Below, one piece after another: positions 25,191 through 35,500 of a DNA stretch of 64,000 nt; the stretch's first letter is position 1, and each line of letters opens with the position of its first letter. The stretch lies in NCBI GenBank assembly GCA_946530965.1, contig CAMNAK010000002.1:308442-372441 (forward strand), read 5' to 3'. A program made the translations under genes and the position numbers. The notes beneath the pieces were generated by a model, which saw only the letters and a program-made list of their open reading frames with translations, made no database searches and was not told where the DNA came from. The DNA is from an uncultured Candidatus Saccharibacteria bacterium (GTDB taxonomy: Bacteria; Patescibacteriota; Saccharimonadia; Saccharimonadales; Saccharimonadaceae).

Positions 25191-26399
25191 ATGGATAAGA
25201 GCAATCAGGCGGCTCAAAACAACAACAATTCCGCCAAGGACAATTCTTTTGCAGACGGTACAAATAACGCGCTTCCTGCTAGCAAAGATGCACAGCTAGA
25301 AGAGCTTAGAAACCAGGTAGATAACCGCGCGTATGCTACATCTTCTCACGATCGCGCGAATGCATTTAGTGTTACAAATACAAACTATGAACCAGAGGTT
25401 ACTGTTGCGGGCTCTGCAACTTCTTTTGGTCATGGTGAAGATGATAATAACTTCCAGTTTATTTCTGGTGAGCCAGATTTGCCACCAGCTCCAGCTCCGG
25501 AACCAATGCCTGTTGCTCCAGTTATCGAAGAACCGGTTACGCCTGAACCGGAACCAATGTCAGCTCCAGCTCCAGAACCTGTCGAGGAAGAACTTCCTCC
25601 GCCAGCACCTGAGTTTAAGCCTGCGCCAGCTCCAGCTCCAGAACCGGCTCCTGTTCAGAATTTCTTTGCCCCAGAACCGGAAGTTGAGCGCAAGAAAGCT
25701 TTGTCTTTGCCGCTAATTATTTTGATTGCTCTTGGCGTTATTGTCTTGATTGGTGGTGGTATTTTTGCGTTCTATGTCTTGAATAAGAAAAACGAGCCAC
25801 AGAATCCAAGTAAGCCTGCAGAAAGCGACGGCAAAGTGAGCTACGAAGAATATAATAATAAGATTAAGAATAGACAGGCTCTAAACTGTACTGCAACTTA
25901 TAATAAATCGTCGCATAACGGTTCGGATTACGCCGAAGGTGAGTATGATATTTTTGCCGAGAAAGCTTGGACGATTGCTGCTGACGATGGTTGGAAGAAT
26001 GTCTTTATTAGCAACTACGACTTTAGCTCTGCGAAGGCCAAAGAAAACTCTATTGTAAAACGTTACGATTTGAAATATAAGCCAAGCTCGATCTATATCG
26101 AGAATAACACTGCATATATTTGGTCCGTAACTAAGACTCCACGCGCAGGCGGCGATGGCAAAGCTGTCTATCGTATTACGGATGCTTATGAAGGCATTGC
26201 GCCAACACTCGAAGTTGACCGCGAACAAATAGAAAATGCTCTCGAAACAAACTTGTATGATAATTTCCAAATTAGCTCTGCCGATGCAAATGATACTGAG
26301 GCAGGTGACGTTACTATCGTTTGTAAAAATACGGATATGAGTGAATTTGCAGAGCTACTAAAAGCACGAAAGGCTGAAATTAGCTCTAACAATGACTAA
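25191..26399 (+). CDS. Single-span partner protein 1 (Pro-rich cytosolic region, extracellular Cys-pair domain)
   Basis: A 402-residue protein of the small family (s1). Residues 1-100 are Asn/Ala-rich and 100-180 are a Pro/Ala/Glu-rich stalk. A membrane span (LPLIILIALGVIVLIGGGIFAFYVL) lies at about 180-205. The outer domain of about 190 residues has LNCTATY, DDGWKNVFIS, AYIWSV and IVCKNT. The two Cys and the DGWKN/YIW motifs recur in the proteins at 31843 and 36005. Its last codons overlap the start of the next TrbL-like gene in AATGACTAA, so the two are coupled. The function is unknown; a fixed partner of the adjacent large protein is likely. Confidence 0.7.
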   Translation: MDKSNQAAQNNNNSAKDNSFADGTNNALPASKDAQLEELRNQVDNRAYATSSHDRANAFSVTNTNYEPEVTVAGSATSFGHGEDDNNFQFISGEPDLPPAPAPEPMPVAPVIEEPVTPEPEPMSAPAPEPVEEELPPPAPEFKPAPAPAPEPAPVQNFFAPEPEVERKKALSLPLIILIALGVIVLIGGGIFAFYVLNKKNEPQNPSKPAESDGKVSYEEYNNKIKNRQALNCTATYNKSSHNGSDYAEGEYDIFAEKAWTIAADDGWKNVFISNYDFSSAKAKENSIVKRYDLKYKPSSIYIENNTAYIWSVTKTPRAGGDGKAVYRITDAYEGIAPTLEVDREQIENALETNLYDNFQISSADANDTEAGDVTIVCKNTDMSEFAELLKARKAEISSNND

Positions 26400-29064
26400 A
26401 AAATGGCTTGTAAGATTTGGATTTATTCTTCTTGCCTCTGTTGTGTTTGGGCAGAATGTTTTTGCTGACCCAACAACTACTTGTGTAGATGCACACGATT
26501 ATCTCTATGGCGTAAATTACGAAAAGGTCGTTAAACCAAATAGCTCGATTCACGTCTCTGGGGTTATTGGCGGCCCTAATAAGAGCGCTGCTGCCCATGA
26601 ATATACCGTAGACGATATCAAGATTACAGATTCTAGCCATGACGAAAACGTTACAGCAAAATACCAGGTTTATAGAGTCATTAAGCAACAGGATGGCACC
26701 TATAGATTTTGGGGCTCCAAAACTTCTGGCTCTATTTCAAATACGAATGTTAATCAGGGCATAGATAAAGACGGCAACAATATTTATGGTCCTATTCCTC
26801 TAGAAGACCAGTACCCAGCTTTTTACGAGTTTAGCTTTAATATTTGTATTCGTGAGGCGGATGCTTCGACGGCGTATTGTAGGGAATATGATAACAAGAA
26901 TTATAACAACCGAGTCATCGAACAAAATGGTTTGCCTGTTGCCGATGATAGTGATGGCTGTCCTGAAATGTTGCCTACTGTTGCAGACGAAAAGGTTGGT
27001 TACGAAGAGGTAGAAAAAGAGGATGATGAAGATATTGCAGATACTTGTAGATCTACGAATGGTCTAATCGGTTGGATTACCTGTCCGCTTCTGACTGGTC
27101 TTGGCGATGCTATTACGAGTCTCTACGAAGATGTGATTGCGGACATGTTGCGACTAGAGCCAGAGCTCCTAAATAGGAATGGTGGCGGAGCTGATGTTTT
27201 TAATGCGTGGTCATGGTTTAGAAATCTAGCTAATGGCTTGCTTGTCGTAGTTATTATTGCGATGATTCTCTCTCAAATTTCTGGCTTTGGTATTACTAAC
27301 TATGGCATCAAGAAAATGTTGCCACGTGTAATTATTACGGGCGTTCTAGTAAATGTGTCCTATATTATCTGCCAGGCAGCAGTTGATCTTTCGAATATTG
27401 TCGGTACGAATATCGGTGGCTTCTTTGATGTTGCTCTAACGGATTTGAGTGTTTCGGCGGGTGCTATTGCGCTTGCTGTTGGCTTGATTGCGGCGACGAT
27501 TTTTGCCGTTATCATGATTCCTGCCTTGATGCCACCACTCATTATGGGTTTCCTTGGTATCTTGGGTGGTGTCTTGATTTTGATTATCTCTCTCGGTTTG
27601 CGTCAGGCCTTAGCGATCATTCTCGTAACTGTTGCTCCGATTGCGTTTATTTGTAATATTTTGCCAAACACTCAGTCAATATTTAAGAAGTGGTTTGATT
27701 TATTGAAAGGTGTTCTAATTGCCTATCCTATCGCCAGTATTATGGTTTATGGTGGCGCAATGGCGGCGCAAATTTTGCACGAAGTTTGGGACACGGATGC
27801 ATCCAACCGTCTGCTAACTACGGTGGCGGATTTGGCAGCTATAATTATTTGTGTTGTTCCATATTACTTTATTCCAAAGACAATTACGGCCTCTCTTGGC
27901 GCAATCCAGAATATGATTAGTAAGATTCAGAGAAGCACAAGTAGAAATGCGAACCGTGTCGTTAATAACAGTACCTTTATGTCGAATCGCATGCAGGATC
28001 AGGCAGATAGAAAAGCTTTACGTCTAGCAGGCGTGAGAATCCGCAATGGTCAGCTAGTTCAGCGACGCGGTAGAAGAGCAAGCCAGAATATGTATCTTCC
28101 TGGCGCGCAAGCTGTTCTTAATAAACGTAATAGGCGTAATGATATCGCCCAGAACCCTGATGTCTTTAGAAATGAGCAGTTCCAGAAACAGGTTGGTCTT
28201 GAAGAGAAACGCCTTGAGACGATGAATTATTCTGCTGACGAGCTTGGCGAAGAGCTAGAGCGCGCACAGGCGAGCGGTAATCACGCCAGGGTTGCGGCCT
28301 GTACGAGAAAGCTATCCGCGACCAGCGATGGTCGTACGGTTTTGCATGATAATATGCAGACGCACAATTATGATGACGAAACTGCAGATGCAATGGCAAA
28401 TGCTTTCTCTCAGGAAGAGCTTTATGATATGGCCAAAGAGTCTCCATATATTGCACAGCATCTCTTGGATGTTAAGAATGGTAACCATGGCAATATTAAT
28501 TACACTCGCCTCAGCGACGATCTTCTTAGTACGTTGTCTGGTCAAGATTACCTCAAGATGGACGACCGCGATTCACATCGCATGGCTACCGAGGCGAGCG
28601 CAAACTTTGGTGGTGCTATGGCGGCTAACCTACAGAGGATGATGGAAGAAGCTCAGAGCAATCCTGAGTTGTCTCAGCTTATTAATGCTCAGGCGCGTCA
28701 AGACATTACTAACTTTACGACTCAGCGCAACAATGCGGTGACTGCTAATGCTAGTGTAATCGAGAGCGGTAGTGCTTCTGCGATTAGTTCTGGTACATTT
28801 ACGAACGAAGTCGACTACTATCAGGCAGAATACGAGAGGAATGCGCGCAATGGTGATACTGTCGGTATGGAAGCTGCCGAGCAGGCCTTTAGAAATGCGG
28901 CTACACGCGCGGGTTCGACCATTAATGCTGCCACGGTTGAGGATACTTTGTCTGGTTGGCGTACGAATGTTACACAAGCTTCGTTTACTGGCGATGAGCG
29001 TGTCCGCGGCGCAATTCGCGCTTCGGTGGGCCTAGTTCGCGCAAGAGAGAACAGATTCCGCTAA
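26392..29064 (+). CDS. TrbL/VirB6-like polytopic membrane protein, paralogue 2
   Basis: An 890-residue protein (L2). A signal peptide spans about residues 1-25 (FGFILLASVVFGQNVFA), followed by an outer domain with several Cys to about 210. The family signature is GWITCPLLTGLGDAITSLYED, and FNAWSWFRNLANGLLVVV starts the membrane core (about 270-510). GITNYGIKKMLPRVI and NVSYIICQAAVDLSNIVG are seen, and the core ends at FIPKTITASLGAIQ. Residues about 510-890 are helical and charged, with ELxxMAKESPYIAQHLLDVKNGNHG, a block also found in the other paralogues. It is translated from an ATG overlapping the partner gene's stop. Confidence 0.72.
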   Translation: MTKKWLVRFGFILLASVVFGQNVFADPTTTCVDAHDYLYGVNYEKVVKPNSSIHVSGVIGGPNKSAAAHEYTVDDIKITDSSHDENVTAKYQVYRVIKQQDGTYRFWGSKTSGSISNTNVNQGIDKDGNNIYGPIPLEDQYPAFYEFSFNICIREADASTAYCREYDNKNYNNRVIEQNGLPVADDSDGCPEMLPTVADEKVGYEEVEKEDDEDIADTCRSTNGLIGWITCPLLTGLGDAITSLYEDVIADMLRLEPELLNRNGGGADVFNAWSWFRNLANGLLVVVIIAMILSQISGFGITNYGIKKMLPRVIITGVLVNVSYIICQAAVDLSNIVGTNIGGFFDVALTDLSVSAGAIALAVGLIAATIFAVIMIPALMPPLIMGFLGILGGVLILIISLGLRQALAIILVTVAPIAFICNILPNTQSIFKKWFDLLKGVLIAYPIASIMVYGGAMAAQILHEVWDTDASNRLLTTVADLAAIIICVVPYYFIPKTITASLGAIQNMISKIQRSTSRNANRVVNNSTFMSNRMQDQADRKALRLAGVRIRNGQLVQRRGRRASQNMYLPGAQAVLNKRNRRNDIAQNPDVFRNEQFQKQVGLEEKRLETMNYSADELGEELERAQASGNHARVAACTRKLSATSDGRTVLHDNMQTHNYDDETADAMANAFSQEELYDMAKESPYIAQHLLDVKNGNHGNINYTRLSDDLLSTLSGQDYLKMDDRDSHRMATEASANFGGAMAANLQRMMEEAQSNPELSQLINAQARQDITNFTTQRNNAVTANASVIESGSASAISSGTFTNEVDYYQAEYERNARNGDTVGMEAAEQAFRNAATRAGSTINAATVEDTLSGWRTNVTQASFTGDERVRGAIRASVGLVRARENRFR

Positions 29065-29070
29065 TGCTAA

Positions 29071-29081
29071 TATGGTAAAAT
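29071..29081 (+). promoter_or_regulatory. Extended -10 TATGGTAAAAT of the 29088 gene (leaderless start)
   Basis: The element ends at 29081, 6 nt before the ATG at 29088. An ATG at 29082 directly touches the -10 and would not be in the transcript. Confidence 0.6.
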
Positions 29082-29087
29082 ATGATT

Positions 29088-31799
29088 ATGATTAGGGGCT
29101 GGGTCAACAAACAAAAAAAGAGTAAAAAATCTCTAGTAAAGCTGAAAATTCTATTTTTGGCAGTTTTTAGTGCTTTTGCTCCGGTCTCAGCGGCTTTCGC
29201 AGAGGGTATTGATTGTGGTATGTTTGATCAAGTTTCGATATCGTCCATTAACGTCGACCAAGACGGCAACGTCGAGTTGAGCGGCTATGTTCACGATGGA
29301 AATAATGGCGCAGCCAAGAATGAATACGATAAGAAAAGCTTCGCTGCGACCTCTTTTGGAGTCACGGTTCCTACGAGAGGCACGCCTGGCATTCAGGATA
29401 ATTCTGGAATGTCGTCTTCGGATCGGGAAATAAAGGTTACGAAATTCGAGAAGCAGGGTGACGGACGATATTATTTTGAAGCGAAAGATCAGGTGCAACT
29501 GGCGTCCGCTGTGGATATAAGTGAGGTTGCGTTTGGTGGCGGAGGTATGAATCGCAGACAGTTCTACTTGTGGTCCGTTGGTGCATGTATCCTAAACAAG
29601 GATTCTGACAAAGCGACTTGTGATTTCAGAAAAGGATTAATAGGCATCGATAGTACTAGCATGCCGTATGGTTACGATTGGGACCTTATACAGAAGGGCG
29701 ACTCTACCACTTGTTCTGGAATGACACTTTTTAATCCTATAGACGTACATCTTCATGGTAATATTGCGGATAGGTGTCTAGACGAAGCTTCTGGTCTTTT
29801 TGGCTGGGTGTCTTGCCCGTTGCTCTATACCGCATCTGATTTTATTACGGATATATATACGAATGTTATAGAAGATTGGCTTTTGGTTGAGCCGCAATTA
29901 TTTACGCGGTCTGGCGAGGGAAACAATGTCTACAAAGCTTGGTCTAGATTTAGAGATATAGCGAATATAGCAGTAGTTTTGTTACTATTGATAATTATTC
30001 TCTCTCAAATAACAGGATTCGGTATCTCTAATTATGGTATCAAGAAGGCATTGCCGCGCCTTATTACGGCTGCGATTTTAATCAATCTTTCATATATTGT
30101 TTGCCAGGCGGCTATCGATCTAAGTAATATTGTTGGTTTTGGCCTTAAGGGGATACTAGAGGGCGAGATGAATGCTATTAGTCAGGTAACCGCTTCAACT
30201 GGTACCGTGACATTGGGTGCGGGTGCAGTTTTGTTTGTTGCTGGACTTATTGCATTGATTCTTGCAATGATATTCGTTAACCCGGCGCTTCTTTTGTTTG
30301 CGCTTGCTGCCCTCATTGTTGCCCTAATTGCGATTCTGTTCCTATTTATTACGATGGGTATCCGTCAAGCGATGATGATCTTGGCGGTGACTGTTTCTCC
30401 GATTGCTTTCGCTTGCTATGTTTTGCCTGGTACGAAGTCGGTATATAAGAAGTGGTTCGATTTGTGCAAGGGCTTGCTATTATCTTATCCAATCGCCAGC
30501 TTGATGGTCTATGGTGGCGCCTTGCTTGGCAAGATTATGGCGTATGTCTGGGGCGGTAGTTTGCTTACTTTTTCTAGCGCTTTAGTAATTACGGTCGCGC
30601 CATTCTTCTTTATTCCGAAAACCATTACGGCCTCATTAGGCGCTGTCAATAAAGTAGTAAATAACATTAGAAATAATGTAACTGGTCGCGCAAGGAACCG
30701 CCTTAATAGATCCGGTCTTGGCCAGGATCTCAGAAGGGCTGGCGACGAAAGAAGGATGCAACGTTGGGCAAGAATGCCAGGCGGTGCTGCTTATCGAAGA
30801 CAGGCTGATGCTATTAATGCAAGACATAGGCGCGTACGGGATTATAGAAATAACCCGGACATGGTAAGGCAGGAAGAGGCGCTTGCTAAAGTTAGGGAGA
30901 ATGAGAGTCATATTGATTCCGCTAACGAAACTGTTCAGGATATGACCGCAAATCTAAATGCTGCGCTTGCTGCGGATGCTAGCGATGATAATAACGCTCT
31001 AATTACGGCCTATACTAACAAGCTTAAAGAGTCTAGCGAAGGACGTGCGGCGCTTGCTAATATTTTCGCCACTCGTACATCCGGTCCAAATGCGTTAAGT
31101 GATGAGTCATTTAATGCTATGATGTCTAGTTTTGGCGCAGACGAGATTGATGCTTTGCGCGAAGTAAGTCCACATATGGCTACCTATATCGAAGGTGTCA
31201 AGAATGGAACTATTGGGCGTGGCGATTATAATACTATCAATGTATTTAACTCTGGTATGCTGGATAACCTTACAGAAGAAAGTGTTGCCAAAATGGATAC
31301 CGCCGAATTCAACGAAATCGTCAACCAGCTTACTGCTAACCCTGCAAACAATAACAGTAGGCAGGCTGTCGAATTTGCCAGGATTGCCGAACGTCTTGCG
31401 AATAATGAGAAGTTGGCGCCAAGCCTCAACAGTCAAAAGCTCGATGCTCTCACTGGCGCAAACGGTTTCTTGACTCAGCGCAATGGTCGTATTAGGGCTA
31501 CGGCGGGTAGCGCATTTGGTGCTTATAATAGTATGAATTCTGCTCAATTGAATGCTCAAGCTCAGGCAGATTACAATGCTGCGGCTGCGGCTGGCGATGC
31601 CGAGAGAATGGAGGCTGTTGCCTATGCCTATAGAAATGCTGCTGCTAACCGAACGAACGATGCGGCCGTAGCAGCAGCCAGGACGAATATTGATGGCTGG
31701 GCAAATGGCGCTCGTGCTGCTGCTCAGGCTAACGGCCATCAAGACGTAATCGGTGCTCAGCTTGACCTAATTAGTATGCCTGGACACAGAATTGCTTAA
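29088..31799 (+). CDS. TrbL/VirB6-like polytopic membrane protein, paralogue 3
   Basis: About 903 residues (L3). I chose the second in-frame ATG because the -10 abuts the first. A signal peptide spans about residues 12-45, ending near SAAFAEG. The outer domain is followed by FGWVSCPLLYTASDFITDIYTNVIEDWLL, then KAWSRFRDIANIAVVLLLLIIILSQ and the core with GISNYGIKKALPRLI and NLSYIVCQAAIDLSNIVG. The core ends at FIPKTITASLGAVN. The C-terminal 370 residues are helical, with EGRAALANIFAT and REVSPHMATYIEGVKNGTIG blocks matching L2. It has no small partner gene directly upstream. The role is inferred as a secretion-channel component. Confidence 0.72.
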   Translation: MIRGWVNKQKKSKKSLVKLKILFLAVFSAFAPVSAAFAEGIDCGMFDQVSISSINVDQDGNVELSGYVHDGNNGAAKNEYDKKSFAATSFGVTVPTRGTPGIQDNSGMSSSDREIKVTKFEKQGDGRYYFEAKDQVQLASAVDISEVAFGGGGMNRRQFYLWSVGACILNKDSDKATCDFRKGLIGIDSTSMPYGYDWDLIQKGDSTTCSGMTLFNPIDVHLHGNIADRCLDEASGLFGWVSCPLLYTASDFITDIYTNVIEDWLLVEPQLFTRSGEGNNVYKAWSRFRDIANIAVVLLLLIIILSQITGFGISNYGIKKALPRLITAAILINLSYIVCQAAIDLSNIVGFGLKGILEGEMNAISQVTASTGTVTLGAGAVLFVAGLIALILAMIFVNPALLLFALAALIVALIAILFLFITMGIRQAMMILAVTVSPIAFACYVLPGTKSVYKKWFDLCKGLLLSYPIASLMVYGGALLGKIMAYVWGGSLLTFSSALVITVAPFFFIPKTITASLGAVNKVVNNIRNNVTGRARNRLNRSGLGQDLRRAGDERRMQRWARMPGGAAYRRQADAINARHRRVRDYRNNPDMVRQEEALAKVRENESHIDSANETVQDMTANLNAALAADASDDNNALITAYTNKLKESSEGRAALANIFATRTSGPNALSDESFNAMMSSFGADEIDALREVSPHMATYIEGVKNGTIGRGDYNTINVFNSGMLDNLTEESVAKMDTAEFNEIVNQLTANPANNNSRQAVEFARIAERLANNEKLAPSLNSQKLDALTGANGFLTQRNGRIRATAGSAFGAYNSMNSAQLNAQAQADYNAAAAAGDAERMEAVAYAYRNAAANRTNDAAVAAARTNIDGWANGARAAAQANGHQDVIGAQLDLISMPGHRIA

Positions 31800-31814
31800 T
31801 TAGCTATAAAATAG

Positions 31815-31836
31815 CATAAGCGTTTTATGATAAAAT
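31815..31836 (+). promoter_or_regulatory. Promoter/operator of the 31843 gene: CATAA-n5-TTATG palindrome over TATGATAAAAT
   Basis: A perfect 15-bp palindrome (31815-31829) overlaps TGA TAAAAT, which ends 6 nt before the ATG at 31843. The layout matches that at 22813-22834. Confidence 0.6.
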
Positions 31837-31842
31837 AAAAAC

Positions 31843-32589
31843 ATGGATGGCCAATCTGGCGCAAATACGAACGGCGCCGATAATGCGCAAGACAAAAACG
31901 AGTCGAATAAGCGCTATATAACCGGCGGAAGAAGGCGCAGCGAGGGTAATGCCTCTCGGGATTTTTCTGCGCAAAACACCGAACAAATGCCACGATTTTT
32001 TGCTGCCGCCATGCAGAATAATACGCCAGCTAGAACAGTTGATAGAAGCAGACTTTGGAAGATTCTTGGCATTGTTGTAGCTATAGCGGTGTTGGCTGTC
32101 ATTATTGTTATTGCAATTGTTAATATCTTTAATCGAAGTGTTGGCAATAAGCTATCCGAAAATGATTTCCGGGATAGGATTTATTATCGCGATGAAATGA
32201 ATTGCGAGGCTACCTACTACAACCTTGGTAAAGAGAGAAAATTTAGTATTATTGCCAACGATGGCTGGAAGAATGCAGAAATAAAAGGCGTTCTCCTGGA
32301 CGATGTGCTTGTTGATATTACTATCTATGACGGCGATGTGTATGTTTGGCGATTCGACGGCTATGATAACGAAAACCGAAAAATGAATCATTCCGACTCT
32401 GTTATCTATAAGTATGAAGACTTTGAAGTTATTAAGAACTATGACATTCGTAATAAGCTCAGTTCACTCGGTAACGGCATAAAAGACCGTGAAATAAGAT
32501 GCAAAACACTTGATGACTATGTCTTTAAGAAACCTGACGATAATCTGTTCAATGATCAACGTATCGTAGTTAAGGATAAAAATGACTAA
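31843..32589 (+). CDS. Single-span partner protein 2 (extracellular Cys-pair domain)
   Basis: A 248-residue protein (s2). Residues 1-65 are polar and presumably cytosolic. A membrane span (ILGIVVAIAVLAVIIVIAIVNIF) lies at about 69-92. The outer domain has MNCEATYY, NDGWKNAEIKG, VYVWRFDG and IRCKTLDD, matching the Cys pair and motif order of the proteins at 25191 and 36005. Its stop overlaps the start of the following large gene in the same AATGACTAA arrangement seen at 26391. It is probably leaderless. No enzymatic motif is seen; a binding or assembly role with the adjacent TrbL-like protein is the likeliest reading. Confidence 0.7.
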   Translation: MDGQSGANTNGADNAQDKNESNKRYITGGRRRSEGNASRDFSAQNTEQMPRFFAAAMQNNTPARTVDRSRLWKILGIVVAIAVLAVIIVIAIVNIFNRSVGNKLSENDFRDRIYYRDEMNCEATYYNLGKERKFSIIANDGWKNAEIKGVLLDDVLVDITIYDGDVYVWRFDGYDNENRKMNHSDSVIYKYEDFEVIKNYDIRNKLSSLGNGIKDREIRCKTLDDYVFKKPDDNLFNDQRIVVKDKND

Positions 32590-35500
32590 AAGTATCTTTA
32601 AGTGCCGTAGAAAAACTTTGATTTTGGCGTTGTTTTTGTCGCTCTTCTTTGGGGGAATGATTTCTCAGGCAAGCTTCGCGCAAGAAGGCCGATATGCTAG
32701 CTATAGCGATGCCGCTGCAAAAATTACCTATGATTATGTGTATCATATTGCGCGCGGTGCGGACAGTGATTATAGTGGTCCATCGGGTCAAGCGCCAAAC
32801 TTTTACGGTGGCGATATTGCGCATGCTAGCTCTGCTACCTGTGGTATGTCTTTCTTGATGAAGCCTGGATATAAGATTATGCCATACGACAGAAATGACT
32901 CTTCGATCACCGCAGAAAATATTATTGTTGTCAAATCCGATAATCTGGAAGATGATGTTGATTTTGGTATTGGAGGCTCGCCAATCCAAAGTAACGAATA
33001 TTATGTTCGTGCTACCTGGGCGATTATATCTTACCCTGACAAGAGCGCGGATCTAGTGATGTTTGGTAATACGGAAGGACGCGCTCAGGGGCCGGATGAA
33101 TGTGGCACGAGCGGTAACGAGACTTGTGGCTTGGGTTATGAGTGGGCTTACTCTTGTAAAAACTTATTTAGCGACGATATTACTGTTAGTGAATATTCTG
33201 ATACTTGGGATAATTTTGTACTAGGAAGTACAAGTGATCTGTCGGCGGTTGGGCATTGGCGGCCGGCCAGTCCTTATGGAAATGGCGGATGTACGAGTAG
33301 TCACTTTAATGGAAGCTTTGAATCTCATGCTACCTGCACAATGCTTAATCCTTATGTTCATGATTCTCTTAGCGAAGAACAAAAGGCTGCCGCAGCCGCC
33401 GCGATTACCTATGACCAGCAAACGCAAGAAGAGCAATGTGGTGGTGTAGTAGGATTCTTTACTTGCCCGCTCGCCGAATCGATGTCTAACTTCCTAAAGA
33501 CTGTCTACGATATCTTTAGTGACTTCTTCTTAAATATTGATCCAGCTGTATTTAGTGGCAACAAACGCGGAACTCCTGGCTATGCTATTCATAAGGCATG
33601 GAGTAGCTTTAGGGATATTGCGAATGCAATGCTCGTTGTGGCACTGTTAATCGTTATCCTTTCTCAGATTAGCGGTTTTGGTATAACAAACTATGGCATA
33701 AAGAAGAGTTTGCCGAAGATTGTTATTGCGGCACTGATGGTTAATCTATCGTATCTTATCTGCCAGGGCGCAATCGATCTTTCGAATATCTTTGGCCATA
33801 GAATCGGCGACATCTTCGAAGGAATGCTCGAGGCTTCGGGTGGTCCAATTCATTCGGACGCCTTCCAGGGCTCAACTATCGCTACCCTAATCTTTGTCCT
33901 AGTCGCTGTCATTGTGGCAATTATTCATTTTGGCGCCAGAATTTGGGTTGCGCTTATTGTTCTTTTGCTCATATGTGCGGTCGCGATGTTTATTATGCTT
34001 GCCGTTTCGGTTATTCGTCAGGCGCTATGCATCTTAGCTGTCGTTGTTTCTCCGGTCGCTCTATGTTGCTATATGATACCTGGAACAAAAGGAGTGTTTA
34101 ATAAATGGTTCGGTATATTTAAGGGCGTATTGATTGCTTATCCGATGACGAGCCTGGTCGTATATGGCTCATCTTATGCTTCGTCGATACTACTGAAGGC
34201 TTGGGGCTTTACTTCTCAAGTTGGTGCGGATAATTTCTTTGAGACCTTCCTAAAATCTATTGCTGGTCTCTTAGTGGTCACAGTGCCATACTTCTTTATT
34301 CCAAGAATTATCATGAAGTCTCTCACGGTACTGGAAGGTATTTCATCAAGAATCGGCAATGCGCTAATTCGTAATACGTCTGGCGCAGTTCGCGGCTCTG
34401 CTTTTGCTCAGCGTCAAAATGATGCCCAGGAATTTAGGCGCAATGTCCGCCGTGCTGGCCTTCATTATAACCGTAGGACTGGTACCGTCGAGAATCGCCG
34501 TAGACCAGGCAACAACGCGGTAACCCGCGCGTTTGCTCGTGCTCGTGACGCTTATTATAATCATCCGTCTCGTGCTATGTACGCTAGAAACGCGAACGCT
34601 ATGGCCGCTCAACGTAGGCGCGGTAGGTCATACCTTACTGGAGACAACCAGCTTGATCAGATCTTGCAGGATAGGAGTGGTGATTCTGCGGACCTATTGA
34701 GAGAAAAGGCCGCTTTGCGCAGGAGACTAGCATTCAATCGTCGCATGGGATTATCGACGGCGGGCATTACGCGCCGCGTGAATCGTATGTTTGGCGCCGG
34801 TGGTCAATTCGAAAGCTTTACTCCGCAGGCCTTCAGAAATACGGCTGGAGACTTTACTGGCGTCAGAAGTGACTTTGAAACTACTCAGGAAAACATCAAT
34901 AATAGTACTCAGAATCAGAGGACTAGGGAATATATTAAGCAGATTGAGGCGCAGTCTGGTCTAACCGAAGAGAGCATGTCAGATAGTATTATTGACGCTG
35001 CTAACTCCGGAAACACTGAACTTACCTCTGCATACATTACTGTCCTGCTTGGAAATGGCGAGGCTGGTCGTGATGCTTTGCTTCAGTGTCTAAGAACCAA
35101 TGGTCTTTCGGGTGCTGCTCTTGAAATCATTGCAGACTCGGTTAGTGTGGCCGAAATGAACGATATCAAGAAGAAGGATCGCTATCTATTCAACCGCCTT
35201 CAGGCAATCAAGAGAAATCGTGCTATTGGCGCTGGCAACATGAATAATGATGCAAACTTCAGGATGAATTGTCAGGATATCCGCGGCATGTCTGCAAAAC
35301 AGTTCTCCGAAATGGATGTTTCTGCTCAAAATCGTCTTATTGACGAAATTACTGATCCGAATATTTATGGTGCAGGTACCGGATATAATCCAGAGGATGG
35401 TATCGTAGCAGCTGCGGCCAACCTTGCGGAGGAAATTCTTTCTGACCCAAGTTTGCGTGGCACAATTAGCGCGGATCGCCTAAGTAATCTTGAAAACATC